Below, one piece after another: positions 1-7,562 of a stretch of DNA of 9,867 nt. A program made the position numbers and the translations under genes. The DNA comes from Betaproteobacteria bacterium (lineage in GTDB: Bacteria; Pseudomonadota; Gammaproteobacteria; Burkholderiales; SG8-39): NCBI GenBank assembly GCA_011391185.1, contig JAABRB010000106.1, forward strand, positions 1 through 9,867, read 5' to 3'. The notes beneath the pieces were generated by a model, which was not told where the DNA came from, did not search any database, and saw nothing but the letters and a program-made list of their open reading frames with translations. Position 1 is the stretch's first letter; each line of letters opens with the position of its first letter.

Positions 1-229
1 TGTCGGAGCGGAGGTCACGCTCGAGCAGGTCTTGGCCCTGGGCGAAGGCGAATCGGTAAAGGTCGGGGCACCCCTCGTTACGGGCGCCGCGGTCAAGGCG
101 ACCGTGCTTAGTCACGGGCTCGGCGAGAAGGTAAAAATCTTCAAGCTCCGGCGGCGCAAGCACTACATGAAATCCCAGGGGCATCGCCAGCCCTACACCG
201 AGATCGAGATCACCGGGATTTCCGGATAA
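1..229 (+). CDS. rplU: 50S ribosomal protein L21 (C-terminal part, 5' end outside window)
   Basis: The frame is open from the left edge (first full codon at position 2) and encodes about 75 residues ending in a TAA at 227-229. The translated end matches bacterial L21: a V-G-A-P-L-V block, then [10 protein letters not shown], a basic R-R-R-K-H-Y stretch, and the signature [10 protein letters not shown] near the C-terminus. L21 binds 23S rRNA in the large ribosomal subunit. L21 is usually about 100 residues, so roughly the first quarter is missing. A TTG at position 32 is only an internal codon and not the start. rpmA follows after 26 bases, the standard rplU-rpmA operon, so both ribosomal proteins are probably made from one transcript whose promoter lies to the left of the window. 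Confidence 0.96.
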   Translation, partial: VGAEVTLEQVLALGEGESVKVGAPLVTGAAVKATVLSHGLGEKVKIFKLRRRKHYMKSQGHRQPYTEIEITGISG

Positions 230-255
230 GCGATCGGGAAGAAGGAAACGGGCAG

Positions 256-513
256 ATGGCACACAAGAAAGCAGGCGGCAGTTCGCGTAACGGCCGCGAC
301 TCCCAGTCCAAGCGCCTCGGCGTGAAGCGGTACGGCGGCCAGGCCGTCGTGGCGGGCAACATCCTGGTCCGTCAGCGCGGAACGCGCATGCATCCCGGCG
401 ATAACGTCGGGATGGGCCGGGATCACACCCTGTTCGCGATGGTGCCCGGCACCGTGCAGTTCAGCCGGAAGGGCCCCGATCAGAAACACCTGGTGAGCAT
501 CATCCCCGGCTGA
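256..513 (+). CDS. rpmA: 50S ribosomal protein L27
   Basis: The 85-residue product is a full-length L27. It begins [16 protein letters not shown] and continues [11 protein letters not shown], with the conserved R-Q-R-G-T and [16 protein letters not shown] blocks. In the family, the N-terminal tail reaches the peptidyl transferase centre of the large subunit and contacts tRNA. There is no cleavable N-terminal extension of the kind found in Firmicutes. An A/G-rich ribosome binding site (GAAGGAAA, about 241-248) precedes the ATG. The gene sits 26 bases after rplU and is followed by a strong intrinsic terminator at 532-566, so rpmA closes the ribosomal transcript. Confidence 0.98.
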   Translation: MAHKKAGGSSRNGRDSQSKRLGVKRYGGQAVVAGNILVRQRGTRMHPGDNVGMGRDHTLFAMVPGTVQFSRKGPDQKHLVSIIPG

Positions 514-531
514 CTGGCTCGCTCGCAGTCC

Positions 532-566
532 GGGGCCCTATCGCAGCGGTAGGGCCCTTCTTGTTT
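532..566 (+). terminator. Intrinsic terminator after rpmA
   Basis: A perfect 8-bp inverted repeat, GGGCCCTA (533-540) and TAGGGCCC (550-557), encloses a 9-base loop and is followed by the T-rich run TTCTTGTTT (558-566). It begins 19 bases after the rpmA stop, the right place for a Rho-independent terminator of the rplU-rpmA transcript. It implies that obgE has its own promoter in 567-670 or depends on read-through. Confidence 0.88.
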
Positions 567-2799
<2,233 letters not shown>

Positions 2800-2822
2800 G
2801 CGAGCGCGACGCGCGCGGGTAC

Positions 2823-3398
2823 TTACCGCCCGAGCGGCGTCAAGCGAGACGACGATTCGTCCAGGGATCTAGGGTGGTGACCGACCTTTAGCGCGGCGAT
2901 CGCTTCGCTGGCCGAGGCCACTGCATGCCGCCCCGGGCAGAAGAAGTCGCTGTAGAGCACGAAAACCGGACCCGCCACGTGCGCCTGGCCGATCGTCTTC
3001 CACTCCGCATTTCCGGACTCCCGCCAAGACCCGTCGCTGCGTCCGTGCGCATAGATCTTCCGCTCGCGCGTCACGCAGCGCATGCCTTCGAAAGTGACGT
3101 TTGAGACGCCCATGTCGCTTTTCACGACCAGCGTGTAGCGAACGATGCCATCGGGCCCCAGGCTGAGCGCCGCGCTGTCGACGAAGTGCTCGAACCCGCG
3201 CCGCGCGGGACCTGCGTCGAACCGGATGAGGTCCTCGGGCTTGGGCGCCGCCGGAAGTTGGAGCTTGCCCTCCTCCGACTGCTTATCGCTGAATGTAATC
3301 GAGTCCGCCGCGGAATCCCGCAGCGGCAGATCCTGAGCGGCCGCGCCGAGCGCAGCAGCCGCAAGCAGAACACCGACCGTGTGTATCTTGGAGTTCAC
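2823..3398 (-). CDS. CNP1-like family exported protein, function unknown
   Basis: The 191-residue product starts with a typical Sec signal: a short basic N-terminus, a hydrophobic run V-G-V-L-L-A-A-A-A-L-G-A (about 8-19) and likely cleavage near A-A-A-Q (19-22). The mature part resembles the CNP1-like family (named after a cryptic neisserial protein), with segments such as G-I-V-R-Y-T-L-V-V-K-S, G-V-S-N-V-T-F-E-G-M-R-C and L-Y-S-D-F-F-C-P. Only two cysteines remain (108 and 154), which could form a disulfide in the periplasm. No catalytic motif is recognised. The start is a GTG that shares four bases (GTGA) with the stop of the DUF3501 gene, so it is translated as the last gene of that operon. 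Family members commonly sit near proB in betaproteobacteria, as far as I recall. The family call is from memory of its motifs. Confidence 0.82.
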   Translation of the reverse strand: MNSKIHTVGVLLAAAALGAAAQDLPLRDSAADSITFSDKQSEEGKLQLPAAPKPEDLIRFDAGPARRGFEHFVDSAALSLGPDGIVRYTLVVKSDMGVSNVTFEGMRCVTRERKIYAHGRSDGSWRESGNAEWKTIGQAHVAGPVFVLYSDFFCPGRHAVASASEAIAALKVGHHPRSLDESSSRLTPLGR

Positions 3399-3979
3399 GC
3401 CAGGTCATTCATCAGGGAGTTACGAATGTTTGCAGGCACCGGATCGAGTGCCACCGCGTAGCTCGGGTGGTCGACACCGATCGCCAGACCGACACCGTAT
3501 TTCAATGCCACGACCATTTCTTCGGTAAGCTCGAATCGAAGGAAGTGAACCGCCGAGGTTTTGTCCTCGGTCGCGCGCTCGAGATCCTCGTCGGCAATCG
3601 CGCGGACGCGCGCGCACCCTTCGACCTGGACCCATACGTGGTCCTCGATTCCCCTGAGCGCAGCCAGGCGCGCACGGCGCTCCACGACGTCCGGATACTC
3701 GATCATCAGGGTAGCCTTGAAGTTTCGACCGTTCGGGACCAGGGGATTATATACGTCGAGCTCCTGCTGAATCCCGTCTTCCTCGAAGATGCGCTCCACG
3801 CGCAGCATCTCCTGGACCTGATAGCGCATCGTCAGCTCGTCCTCGAAAATAAGCGTCACGTTCTCGCCAAGGTGAACGACGCGGTCCAGCTTGTGCGCCA
3901 TGACCCGCGCCCGAAACGCATTGCGCTCCCTCGCGTACGCCTCGAGCGTCATCAGACTCTCTCTCCGGATCTTCGGCAT
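3395..3979 (-). CDS. DUF3501 family protein, function unknown
   Basis: From the preferred start the product is 194 residues, soluble, with no signal peptide, membrane segment or cysteine pair. It matches my recollection of DUF3501: an N-terminal L-M-T-L-E-A-Y-A-R-E-R region, then L-I-F-E-D-E-L-T-M-R-Y-Q-V-Q-E-M-L-R-V-E-R-I-F-E, then D-L-E-R-A-T-E-D-K-T-S-A-V-H-F-L-R-F-E-L near the C-terminus. Three in-frame ATGs are close together (first bases 3988, 3979, 3952). I chose 3979 because the resulting M-P-K-I-R-R-E-S start looks like the family. However, the best purine-rich site (GGAGAGAGAG) precedes 3952, which would remove conserved N-terminal residues. The gene follows the Fe-S protein by about 20 bases and overlaps the CNP1-like gene by four, so all three look co-transcribed. 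The molecular role is unknown. Confidence 0.87.
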   Translation of the reverse strand: MPKIRRESLMTLEAYARERNAFRARVMAHKLDRVVHLGENVTLIFEDELTMRYQVQEMLRVERIFEEDGIQQELDVYNPLVPNGRNFKATLMIEYPDVVERRARLAALRGIEDHVWVQVEGCARVRAIADEDLERATEDKTSAVHFLRFELTEEMVVALKYGVGLAIGVDHPSYAVALDPVPANIRNSLMNDLA

Positions 3980-3998
3980 CGTCAACATCGTCGGGTGG

Positions 3999-5327
3999 TC
4001 ACAAACCGTATGCCATTCGCAGCAGCGTCAACGGGTGCTCCTTGCGGGCGCGCGTATCGCCGATCGCCTGCAGGATGTGCCGTGCGGCCATCGCGCAGTC
4101 CGAGCTGATGTAGTCGGGTTCCGCCTCCGCCACCGCGCGTGCGACCGGCCGGACAATCTTCATCGAGCTCTGAAAGAACTCGGACTTCACGCCCCAGGTC
4201 CCGTCATGGCCCGCGCAGCGCTCGATCGTGCGCACCTCGGTGCCGGGAATCTGCTGCAGCATTTCGCGGGTTTTCTGGCCGATGTTCTGCACGCGCGCAT
4301 GGCAGGGGATGTGATAGGCGACCTTGCCCAGGCCCTTCCGGAAATCGGTCTTGAGAAACCCGTCCTTGCTTCGCAGCACGAAGTATTCGAACGGCTCGAA
4401 CATGGCGTCCGCCACCGCCCGAACGTCCGCATCGTCGGGAAACAGCAGCGGCAGCTCCTGCCGGAACATGAGCGTGCAGGAAGGCACCGCAGTCAGAATC
4501 GCGTATCCCGCGCGCGCCAGCCGGGCAAGCAGCGGGATGTTCGTGTTCTTCAGCCGCTCCACGGATTCGAGATCGCCGAGCTCGAGCTTCGGCATGCCGC
4601 AACAGACCTCCTGCTCGACCAGCACGTGCGGGACTTCGTTGTGGCCGAGGATCCTGACCAGATCGTGCCCGATTCCGGGCTCGTTGTAATTCACGTAGCA
4701 GGTTGCGAAGATCGCGACCTTTCCGGGCGTGCGCGGGCCGTCCCGTACCGTATGGGCGCCGGAATCCGATGCGCTGGCGCGAAACTTCACCGGGCTGTAG
4801 GGCGGCAGCTCGCGCTCGCGGTGGACACCGAGGACCCGGTCCATCACGGCCCGCGCAGCCCGATTTCCATTGACCGCATTCACGGCTTGCGCCACCACCG
4901 GGATCGCGACCAGCTTGCCGAGCGCATCGGTGCTCGACAGAAGCCGGTCCCGAATGCGCGCGCCCCGCTTGCGAAACGCGACTGCCTTGGCGCGCAACAT
5001 CAGGTGCGGAAAATCGACGTTCCAATCGTGCGGCGGAACGTACGGGCACTTCGTCATGTAGCACAGGTCGCAGAGATAGCACTGGTCGACGACCTTTGCA
5101 TAGTCTCCCGCCGCCACGCCGTCCACCTCGCCCGTGTCACTGTTGTCGACGAGATCGAAGAGCGTCGGGAATGCATTGCAAAGACTTACGCAACGCCGAC
5201 ACCCGTGGCAAATGTCGAAAACACGGTGAAGCTCGGCATTCAGCTTCGCTTCATCGTGGAATTCGGCGGATCGCCACGCGATCGGATAGCGGGTCGGCGC
5301 TTCGAGACTACCTTCGCGAGCCGTCAT
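3999..5327 (-). CDS. HdrD/GlpC-like iron-sulfur protein with CCG domains
   Basis: The predicted 442-residue protein combines two [4Fe-4S] ferredoxin motifs with two CCG-type domains, the layout of heterodisulfide reductase subunit D and the GlpC subunit of anaerobic glycerol-3-phosphate dehydrogenase. The first cluster motif is C-H-G-C-R-R-C-V-S-L-C (C40, 43, 46, 50). The second is C-Y-L-C-D-L-C-Y-M-T-K-C-P (C83, 86, 89, 94). The first CCG domain has C210 and C242-C243-G. The second has C342 and R-C371-A-G-H-D-G-T, one cysteine short of the standard CC pair. It is presumably a cytoplasmic electron-transfer protein, with substrate and partner unknown. The frame stays open up to 5483, but that extension runs through the rubrerythrin terminator, so I start at M-T-A-R-E-G-S-L-E-A-P-T (ATG at 5327). 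No good ribosome binding site precedes it. The gene lies 77 bases after rubrerythrin and just before DUF3501. Confidence 0.88.
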   Translation of the reverse strand: MTAREGSLEAPTRYPIAWRSAEFHDEAKLNAELHRVFDICHGCRRCVSLCNAFPTLFDLVDNSDTGEVDGVAAGDYAKVVDQCYLCDLCYMTKCPYVPPHDWNVDFPHLMLRAKAVAFRKRGARIRDRLLSSTDALGKLVAIPVVAQAVNAVNGNRAARAVMDRVLGVHRERELPPYSPVKFRASASDSGAHTVRDGPRTPGKVAIFATCYVNYNEPGIGHDLVRILGHNEVPHVLVEQEVCCGMPKLELGDLESVERLKNTNIPLLARLARAGYAILTAVPSCTLMFRQELPLLFPDDADVRAVADAMFEPFEYFVLRSKDGFLKTDFRKGLGKVAYHIPCHARVQNIGQKTREMLQQIPGTEVRTIERCAGHDGTWGVKSEFFQSSMKIVRPVARAVAEAEPDYISSDCAMAARHILQAIGDTRARKEHPLTLLRMAYGL

Positions 5328-5347
5328 CGGTATCGTCGGTCGAGTGG

Positions 5348-5385
5348 CGCAAGAAAGGAGGAGAGCGGCCTCGAGCCGCTCTCTC
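5348..5385 (-). terminator. Hairpin terminator or attenuator between rubrerythrin and the Fe-S gene
   Basis: A perfect 9-bp inverted repeat (GAGAGCGGC at 5361-5369, GCCGCTCTC at 5375-5383) with a five-base loop is followed, on the - strand, by the pyrimidine-rich run CTCCTTTCTT. This has the form of a Rho-independent terminator for the rubrerythrin transcript. It begins about 20 bases after the rubrerythrin stop. The T-tract is interrupted by C, so termination may be partial and allow some read-through into the downstream Fe-S, DUF3501 and CNP1-like genes. Confidence 0.8.
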
Positions 5386-5404
5386 ATGGGCGATCGGCAA
5401 ATGC

Positions 5405-5830
5405 TCAGTCCGTCAGTGCGTCGATCGCCTTCTGAAAGCGGTTGGCATGCGAGCGCTCGGCTTTGGCAAGCGTCTGGAACCAATCGGCGATCTCGTCGAA
5501 ACCCTCTTCCCGCGCCGCCTTGGCCATGCCGGGATACATGTCGGTGTATTCGTGCGTCTCGCCCGCCACTGCGGACTTGAGATTCTCGCGGGTGGCGCCG
5601 ATGGGCAGGTCGGTCGCCGGGTCGCCCACCTGCTCGAGATACTCAAGGTGACCGTGCGCGTGGCCCGTCTCGCCTTCCGCGGTCGAGCGGAAGAGCGCTG
5701 CGACATCGTTCTGGCCTTCGACATCGGCCTTGCTCGCAAAGTAGAGATAGCGGCGGTTCGCCTGGGATTCGCCGGCAAACGCGGCCTTCAGATTCTCGTG
5801 AGTCTTGGATCCTTTGAGCGATTTGGCCAT
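5405..5830 (-). CDS. Rubrerythrin family protein (diiron domain only)
   Basis: The 141-residue product is a ferritin-like four-helix diiron protein of the rubrerythrin family, whose members reduce hydrogen peroxide in the cytoplasm. Candidate iron ligands are all present in the expected order: G-E21-S, E54-x-x-H57, G-E91-T-H-E94-Y and E125-x-x-H128. The C-terminal rubredoxin domain of classical rubrerythrin is absent, and there is no cysteine in the protein, so an external electron donor would be needed. The ATG at 5830 is chosen over upstream codons because a near-perfect AAGGAGG (5836-5842) lies five bases before it. A strong promoter with a candidate operator precedes the gene and a hairpin terminator follows it. 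Downstream genes encode an Fe-S protein, DUF3501 and a CNP1-like protein. Peroxidase activity is inferred from the family. Confidence 0.95.
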   Translation of the reverse strand: MAKSLKGSKTHENLKAAFAGESQANRRYLYFASKADVEGQNDVAALFRSTAEGETGHAHGHLEYLEQVGDPATDLPIGATRENLKSAVAGETHEYTDMYPGMAKAAREEGFDEIADWFQTLAKAERSHANRFQKAIDALTD

Positions 5831-5859
5831 GGCAGCCTCCTTGTGGTGTCGAGCGTGAA

Positions 5860-5874
5860 ATAGACTTAATCTAA
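5860..5874 (-). promoter_or_regulatory. Candidate repressor operator (inverted repeat) in the rubrerythrin leader
   Basis: The - strand reads TTAGATTAAGTCTAT, with arms TAGA and TCTA separated by five bases. It lies just downstream of the expected transcription start. Its AT richness and half-site spacing match the 15-bp boxes of Fur-superfamily regulators such as PerR and Irr (arms four bases long, five apart). The central bases and some arm bases differ from those consensus sequences. Fur-family control of rubrerythrin genes is known in other bacteria. No regulator gene lies in this window, so the assignment is an inference. Confidence 0.45.
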
Positions 5875-5885
5875 CCATTGGAAAA

Positions 5886-5915
5886 AGTATAGGTGAGTCC
5901 CAGGTCCGCTGTCAA
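5886..5915 (-). promoter_or_regulatory. Sigma70-type promoter of the rubrerythrin gene
   Basis: Reading the - strand, a perfect -35 box TTGACA (5910-5915) is followed after 18 bases by TATACT (5886-5891), a five-of-six match to the -10 consensus. Transcription should start near 5879, giving a leader of about 50 bases before the rubrerythrin ATG at 5830. It is by far the best promoter visible in the window and lies in an AT-rich patch. The -35 box begins 18 bases after the stop of the CBS-domain gene. Confidence 0.8.
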
Positions 5916-5933
5916 TTCCCCGGACGACCAAGC

Positions 5934-6518
5934 TCAGCGCAGTGCCGCTTCGACTTCCGCGAAGGTGCTGGCAATCTCGGGCACCTCGAGCGCAATGCCG
6001 AGCGCGGCCGCGATGTGGGTAAGGGAAAAAATGCCCCGCACCGTTCCGCCGTCGGGTCCGGATTCAATCACCAGGGTGTGCTGTCGGCCGACACGTGCCA
6101 GTGTTGCGATGATGTGGCCGATTTTCGCCCCCTCGACGTCCTCGAACCGCAGCGCCTCCAGACGCTCCGCCGGCGTCATCACGTCGCGGACCAGCACCTC
6201 CGCATGCGCGATCTTGCGCTCGAGCGCGACGTTCACCGGCCGCTCTCCGAGCACGTCCTTGGCGGTGATGATGCCCAGCACACGCCGGCTCGAATCGGTC
6301 ACCAGCAGCGATCGCACGGCGCGCCTGATCATGAACTGATTGGCCTCGTCGACCGTCGCGCCAGGCTCGATGGTCGCAGGCGGAACGACCCGAAAATCGG
6401 TCATGAGCCCGCTCGCCGGGGAGTCGAGGCCCGGACGAGCGGTGTCGTGTTCCGGCGTCGGAAGTCGGACGTCGGGCGGAAGCAGAGGGGAAGCGAGCGG
6501 AGTGTATTCACGCGACAC
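5934..6518 (-). CDS. Two-CBS-domain protein
   Basis: The 194-residue product consists of a short N-terminal stretch (1-35) and two CBS repeats. The first spans about 39-95, from the L-M-T-D-F-R-V-V segment through A-V-R-S-L-L-V-T-D and V-L-G-I-I-T-A-K-D-V-L-G. The second spans about 110-174, from V-R-D-V-M-T-P through R-Q-H-T-L-V-I-E to G-I-F-S-L-T-H-I-A. A pair of CBS repeats usually forms a module binding adenosine nucleotides such as AMP or ATP and regulates a partner. No catalytic or membrane domain is attached, so the partner is unknown. The start is a GTG at 6518, selected because a perfect AAGGAGG (6525-6531) sits six bases before it. The frame continues upstream but without that support. 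The start overlaps the end of a small upstream gene by 11 bases. The rubrerythrin promoter follows directly. Confidence 0.88.
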   Translation of the reverse strand: MSREYTPLASPLLPPDVRLPTPEHDTARPGLDSPASGLMTDFRVVPPATIEPGATVDEANQFMIRRAVRSLLVTDSSRRVLGIITAKDVLGERPVNVALERKIAHAEVLVRDVMTPAERLEALRFEDVEGAKIGHIIATLARVGRQHTLVIESGPDGGTVRGIFSLTHIAAALGIALEVPEIASTFAEVEAALR

Positions 6519-6771
6519 GATGCACCTCCTTGTGGCCTGGATACGGATCGGAATTCGGGTCGTCCAGAAAATCTGGTCTTCTTCCGGGCAGCTCCGCGGC
6601 GAGATTCTTCTGGACCGCCTCGGCGGCCCCGGGGCCGAACCGGCTCCTGCCGTGGACGCAATTGTCGCAGAACGCGAATTCGAATCGAAGTGCGAGCAAT
6701 CCGAGCGCACCGATCAGGTGATTCTCGAGCGAGTAGTCGTCCGCGTGCGCGACCAGCGCCGTCGCCCGCAC
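6508..6771 (-). CDS. Small unrecognised protein with a CxxC motif
   Basis: I do not recognise this 87-residue product. It has a potentially helical, leucine-rich middle (about 15-33), a C-D-N-C motif (C35, C38) followed by a basic H-G-R-S-R segment, and a C-terminal part rich in D and P. Codons in its middle have G or C at the third position in most cases, like the neighbouring real genes, which argues that the frame is coding. The proposed GTG start (6771) lies 17 bases after the rppH stop and lacks a visible ribosome binding site, so it may be translated by coupling to rppH. Its last codons contain the AAGGAGG of the CBS gene and overlap its start by 11 bases, again typical of coupled genes. 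The CxxC could bind metal or act in thiol chemistry. Confidence 0.55.
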   Translation of the reverse strand: MRATALVAHADDYSLENHLIGALGLLALRFEFAFCDNCVHGRSRFGPGAAEAVQKNLAAELPGRRPDFLDDPNSDPYPGHKEVHRVA

Positions 6772-6788
6772 GACCGATTCGGGCGCCG

Positions 6789-7364
6789 CTATCCGCTGCC
6801 GTGCGGGGGTTCCGATTCCGGCTGGTGCGGTTCCGCGTCTGCTGCGTGACGCGAACGCATCGACTCGCGACGGTGCCCGAGTCGTCCGCGTTCGCGCGCC
6901 AGATGCCGCGCAAGCTCGGTCAATGCGAGCTGATAGACCTCACGCTTGAACTCGATCACGTTTTCGAGCGGCACCCAGTACTCGCTCCAGCGCCACGCGT
7001 CGAATTCGGGCTTGGGCGACGCGCGCAGGCACACATCGCAGTCTCTGCCGGTCAGTCTCAGCAGAAACCAGATCTGCTTCTGGCCGCGATACGCGCCGCG
7101 CCATTCCCTGCGGATCCACTGGGCGGGCACTTCGTAGCGGAGCCAGCCGTGCGTCCGTCCGAGGATCGCCACGTGCTGTGGCAGGAGACCGACCTCTTCC
7201 TGCAACTCCCGGTACATCGCATCGACCGGCGACTCGCCGTGTTTGATGCCCCCCTGGGGAAACTGCCAGGAATGCTCGTTGACACGCTTGCCCCAGAACA
7301 CCTCGTCCCGGCCGTTGCACAGGATGATGCCGACGTTCGGGCGATATCCGTCACGGTCGAGCAT
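6789..7364 (-). CDS. rppH: RNA pyrophosphohydrolase (Nudix family)
   Basis: RppH converts 5'-triphosphate (or diphosphate) mRNA ends to monophosphate and so triggers RNase E dependent decay. The 191-residue product begins [13 protein letters not shown], the family's N-terminal signature, continues [10 protein letters not shown] (31-40) and has a complete Nudix box from G38 through E44 to R52-E53-L-Q-E56-E57-V-G-L (38-60). W85-area residues and the F-D-A-W-R-W segment near 122-127 also fit. After about residue 155 comes a basic, then H/P/E-rich tail, slightly longer than in E. coli RppH (176 residues). AGGAG (7375-7379) lies about ten bases before the ATG. A triple 11-bp repeat precedes it. 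The gene is divergent from proS, as often seen in betaproteobacteria. Confidence 0.96.
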   Translation of the reverse strand: MLDRDGYRPNVGIILCNGRDEVFWGKRVNEHSWQFPQGGIKHGESPVDAMYRELQEEVGLLPQHVAILGRTHGWLRYEVPAQWIRREWRGAYRGQKQIWFLLRLTGRDCDVCLRASPKPEFDAWRWSEYWVPLENVIEFKREVYQLALTELARHLARERGRLGHRRESMRSRHAADAEPHQPESEPPHGSG

Positions 7365-7378
7365 ACCCTGAGACTCCT

Positions 7379-7411
7379 GGAGAACCGCTGGAGAACCGCT
7401 GGAGAACCGCT
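7379..7411. repeat. Three tandem copies of an 11-bp unit upstream of rppH
   Basis: The unit GGAGAACCGCT occurs three times without a mismatch (7379-7389, 7390-7400, 7401-7411), with GGA of a fourth copy after it. It lies 14 bases upstream of the rppH ATG. On the - strand each unit carries TTCTCC, complementary to the AGGAG used as rppH ribosome binding site. The period is close to one DNA helical turn. Exact tandem identity suggests recent duplication by slippage. Confidence 0.95.
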
Positions 7412-7482
7412 GGATCGATGTTGCGCATCAATTCTTCCACAATTTCACAATCGTGCAAAGCAACGATGAGCAACATGCATAC

Positions 7483-7502
7483 GGGGCCCGCAGGGGCCCG
7501 CA
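7483..7502. repeat. Two tandem copies of a 10-bp unit
   Basis: GGGGCCCGCA is present twice in direct succession (7483-7492 and 7493-7502), followed by the partly similar GGTGCCGGCG. Each copy holds the self-complementary GGGGCCC core. It directly abuts and overlaps the hairpin at 7499-7521. Confidence 0.9.
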
Positions 7503-7521
7503 GGTGCCGGCGGTGCCTGCG
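7499..7521. repeat. Hairpin-forming inverted repeat upstream of proS
   Basis: CGCAGGTGCC (7499-7508) and GGTGCCTGCG (7512-7521) can form a ten-pair stem with two adjacent G-U pairs and a three-base loop. No T-tract follows on either strand, so it does not look like an intrinsic terminator. It lies about 40 bases before the proS start and could be in its leader or promoter. Confidence 0.55.
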
Positions 7522-7562
7522 AGGGGATCGAGTAGAATTTGACGCTAACCGGGACGGATTAG

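Larger units (their letters stand above)
7365..7562. promoter_or_regulatory. Divergent rppH/proS intergenic region
   Basis: These 198 bases must drive rppH leftwards and proS rightwards. They contain a triple 11-bp repeat next to rppH (7379-7411), an AT-rich patch (about 7424-7465) with the spaced direct repeat CACAA-TTT-CACAA, a double 10-bp repeat (7483-7502) and a hairpin (7499-7521). A TAGAAT at 7533-7538 could be a -10 box for proS, but no good -35 box lies at the right distance. The weak GGGACGG before the proS ATG is the only candidate ribosome binding site. Confidence 0.5.

Noticed and set aside
2800..2822. Possible bidirectional terminator between proB and the CNP1-like gene
   Set aside because: The short GC-alternating stretch gives no stable stem followed by a T-tract on either strand.
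3891..5435. 514-codon open frame on the + strand opposite the Fe-S gene
   Set aside because: It lies antisense to a protein with complete cluster motifs and shows low-complexity R/H/A-rich composition.
5328..5483. N-terminal extension of the Fe-S protein to a start at 5483
   Set aside because: It would run through the rubrerythrin stop region and the hairpin terminator, and the extra 52 residues do not resemble the family.
6519..6710. Longer CBS protein starting at 6710
   Set aside because: The GTG at 6518 has a perfect ribosome binding site, while the extension is R/S-rich and overlaps the better-supported small gene.
7435..7465. DnaA-box-like TCTTCCACA and an AT-rich patch suggesting an origin
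   Set aside because: It is a single seven-of-nine match with no cluster of boxes and no dnaA, dnaN or parAB genes nearby.
6015..7469. 484-codon open frame on the + strand opposite the CBS gene, small gene and rppH
   Set aside because: It crosses three - strand genes, two with clear family motifs, and its own translation shows no recognisable domain.
7483..7521. Start of a CRISPR-like repeat array
   Set aside because: The two units are directly adjacent with no spacers, only 10 bp long, and no cas gene is present.
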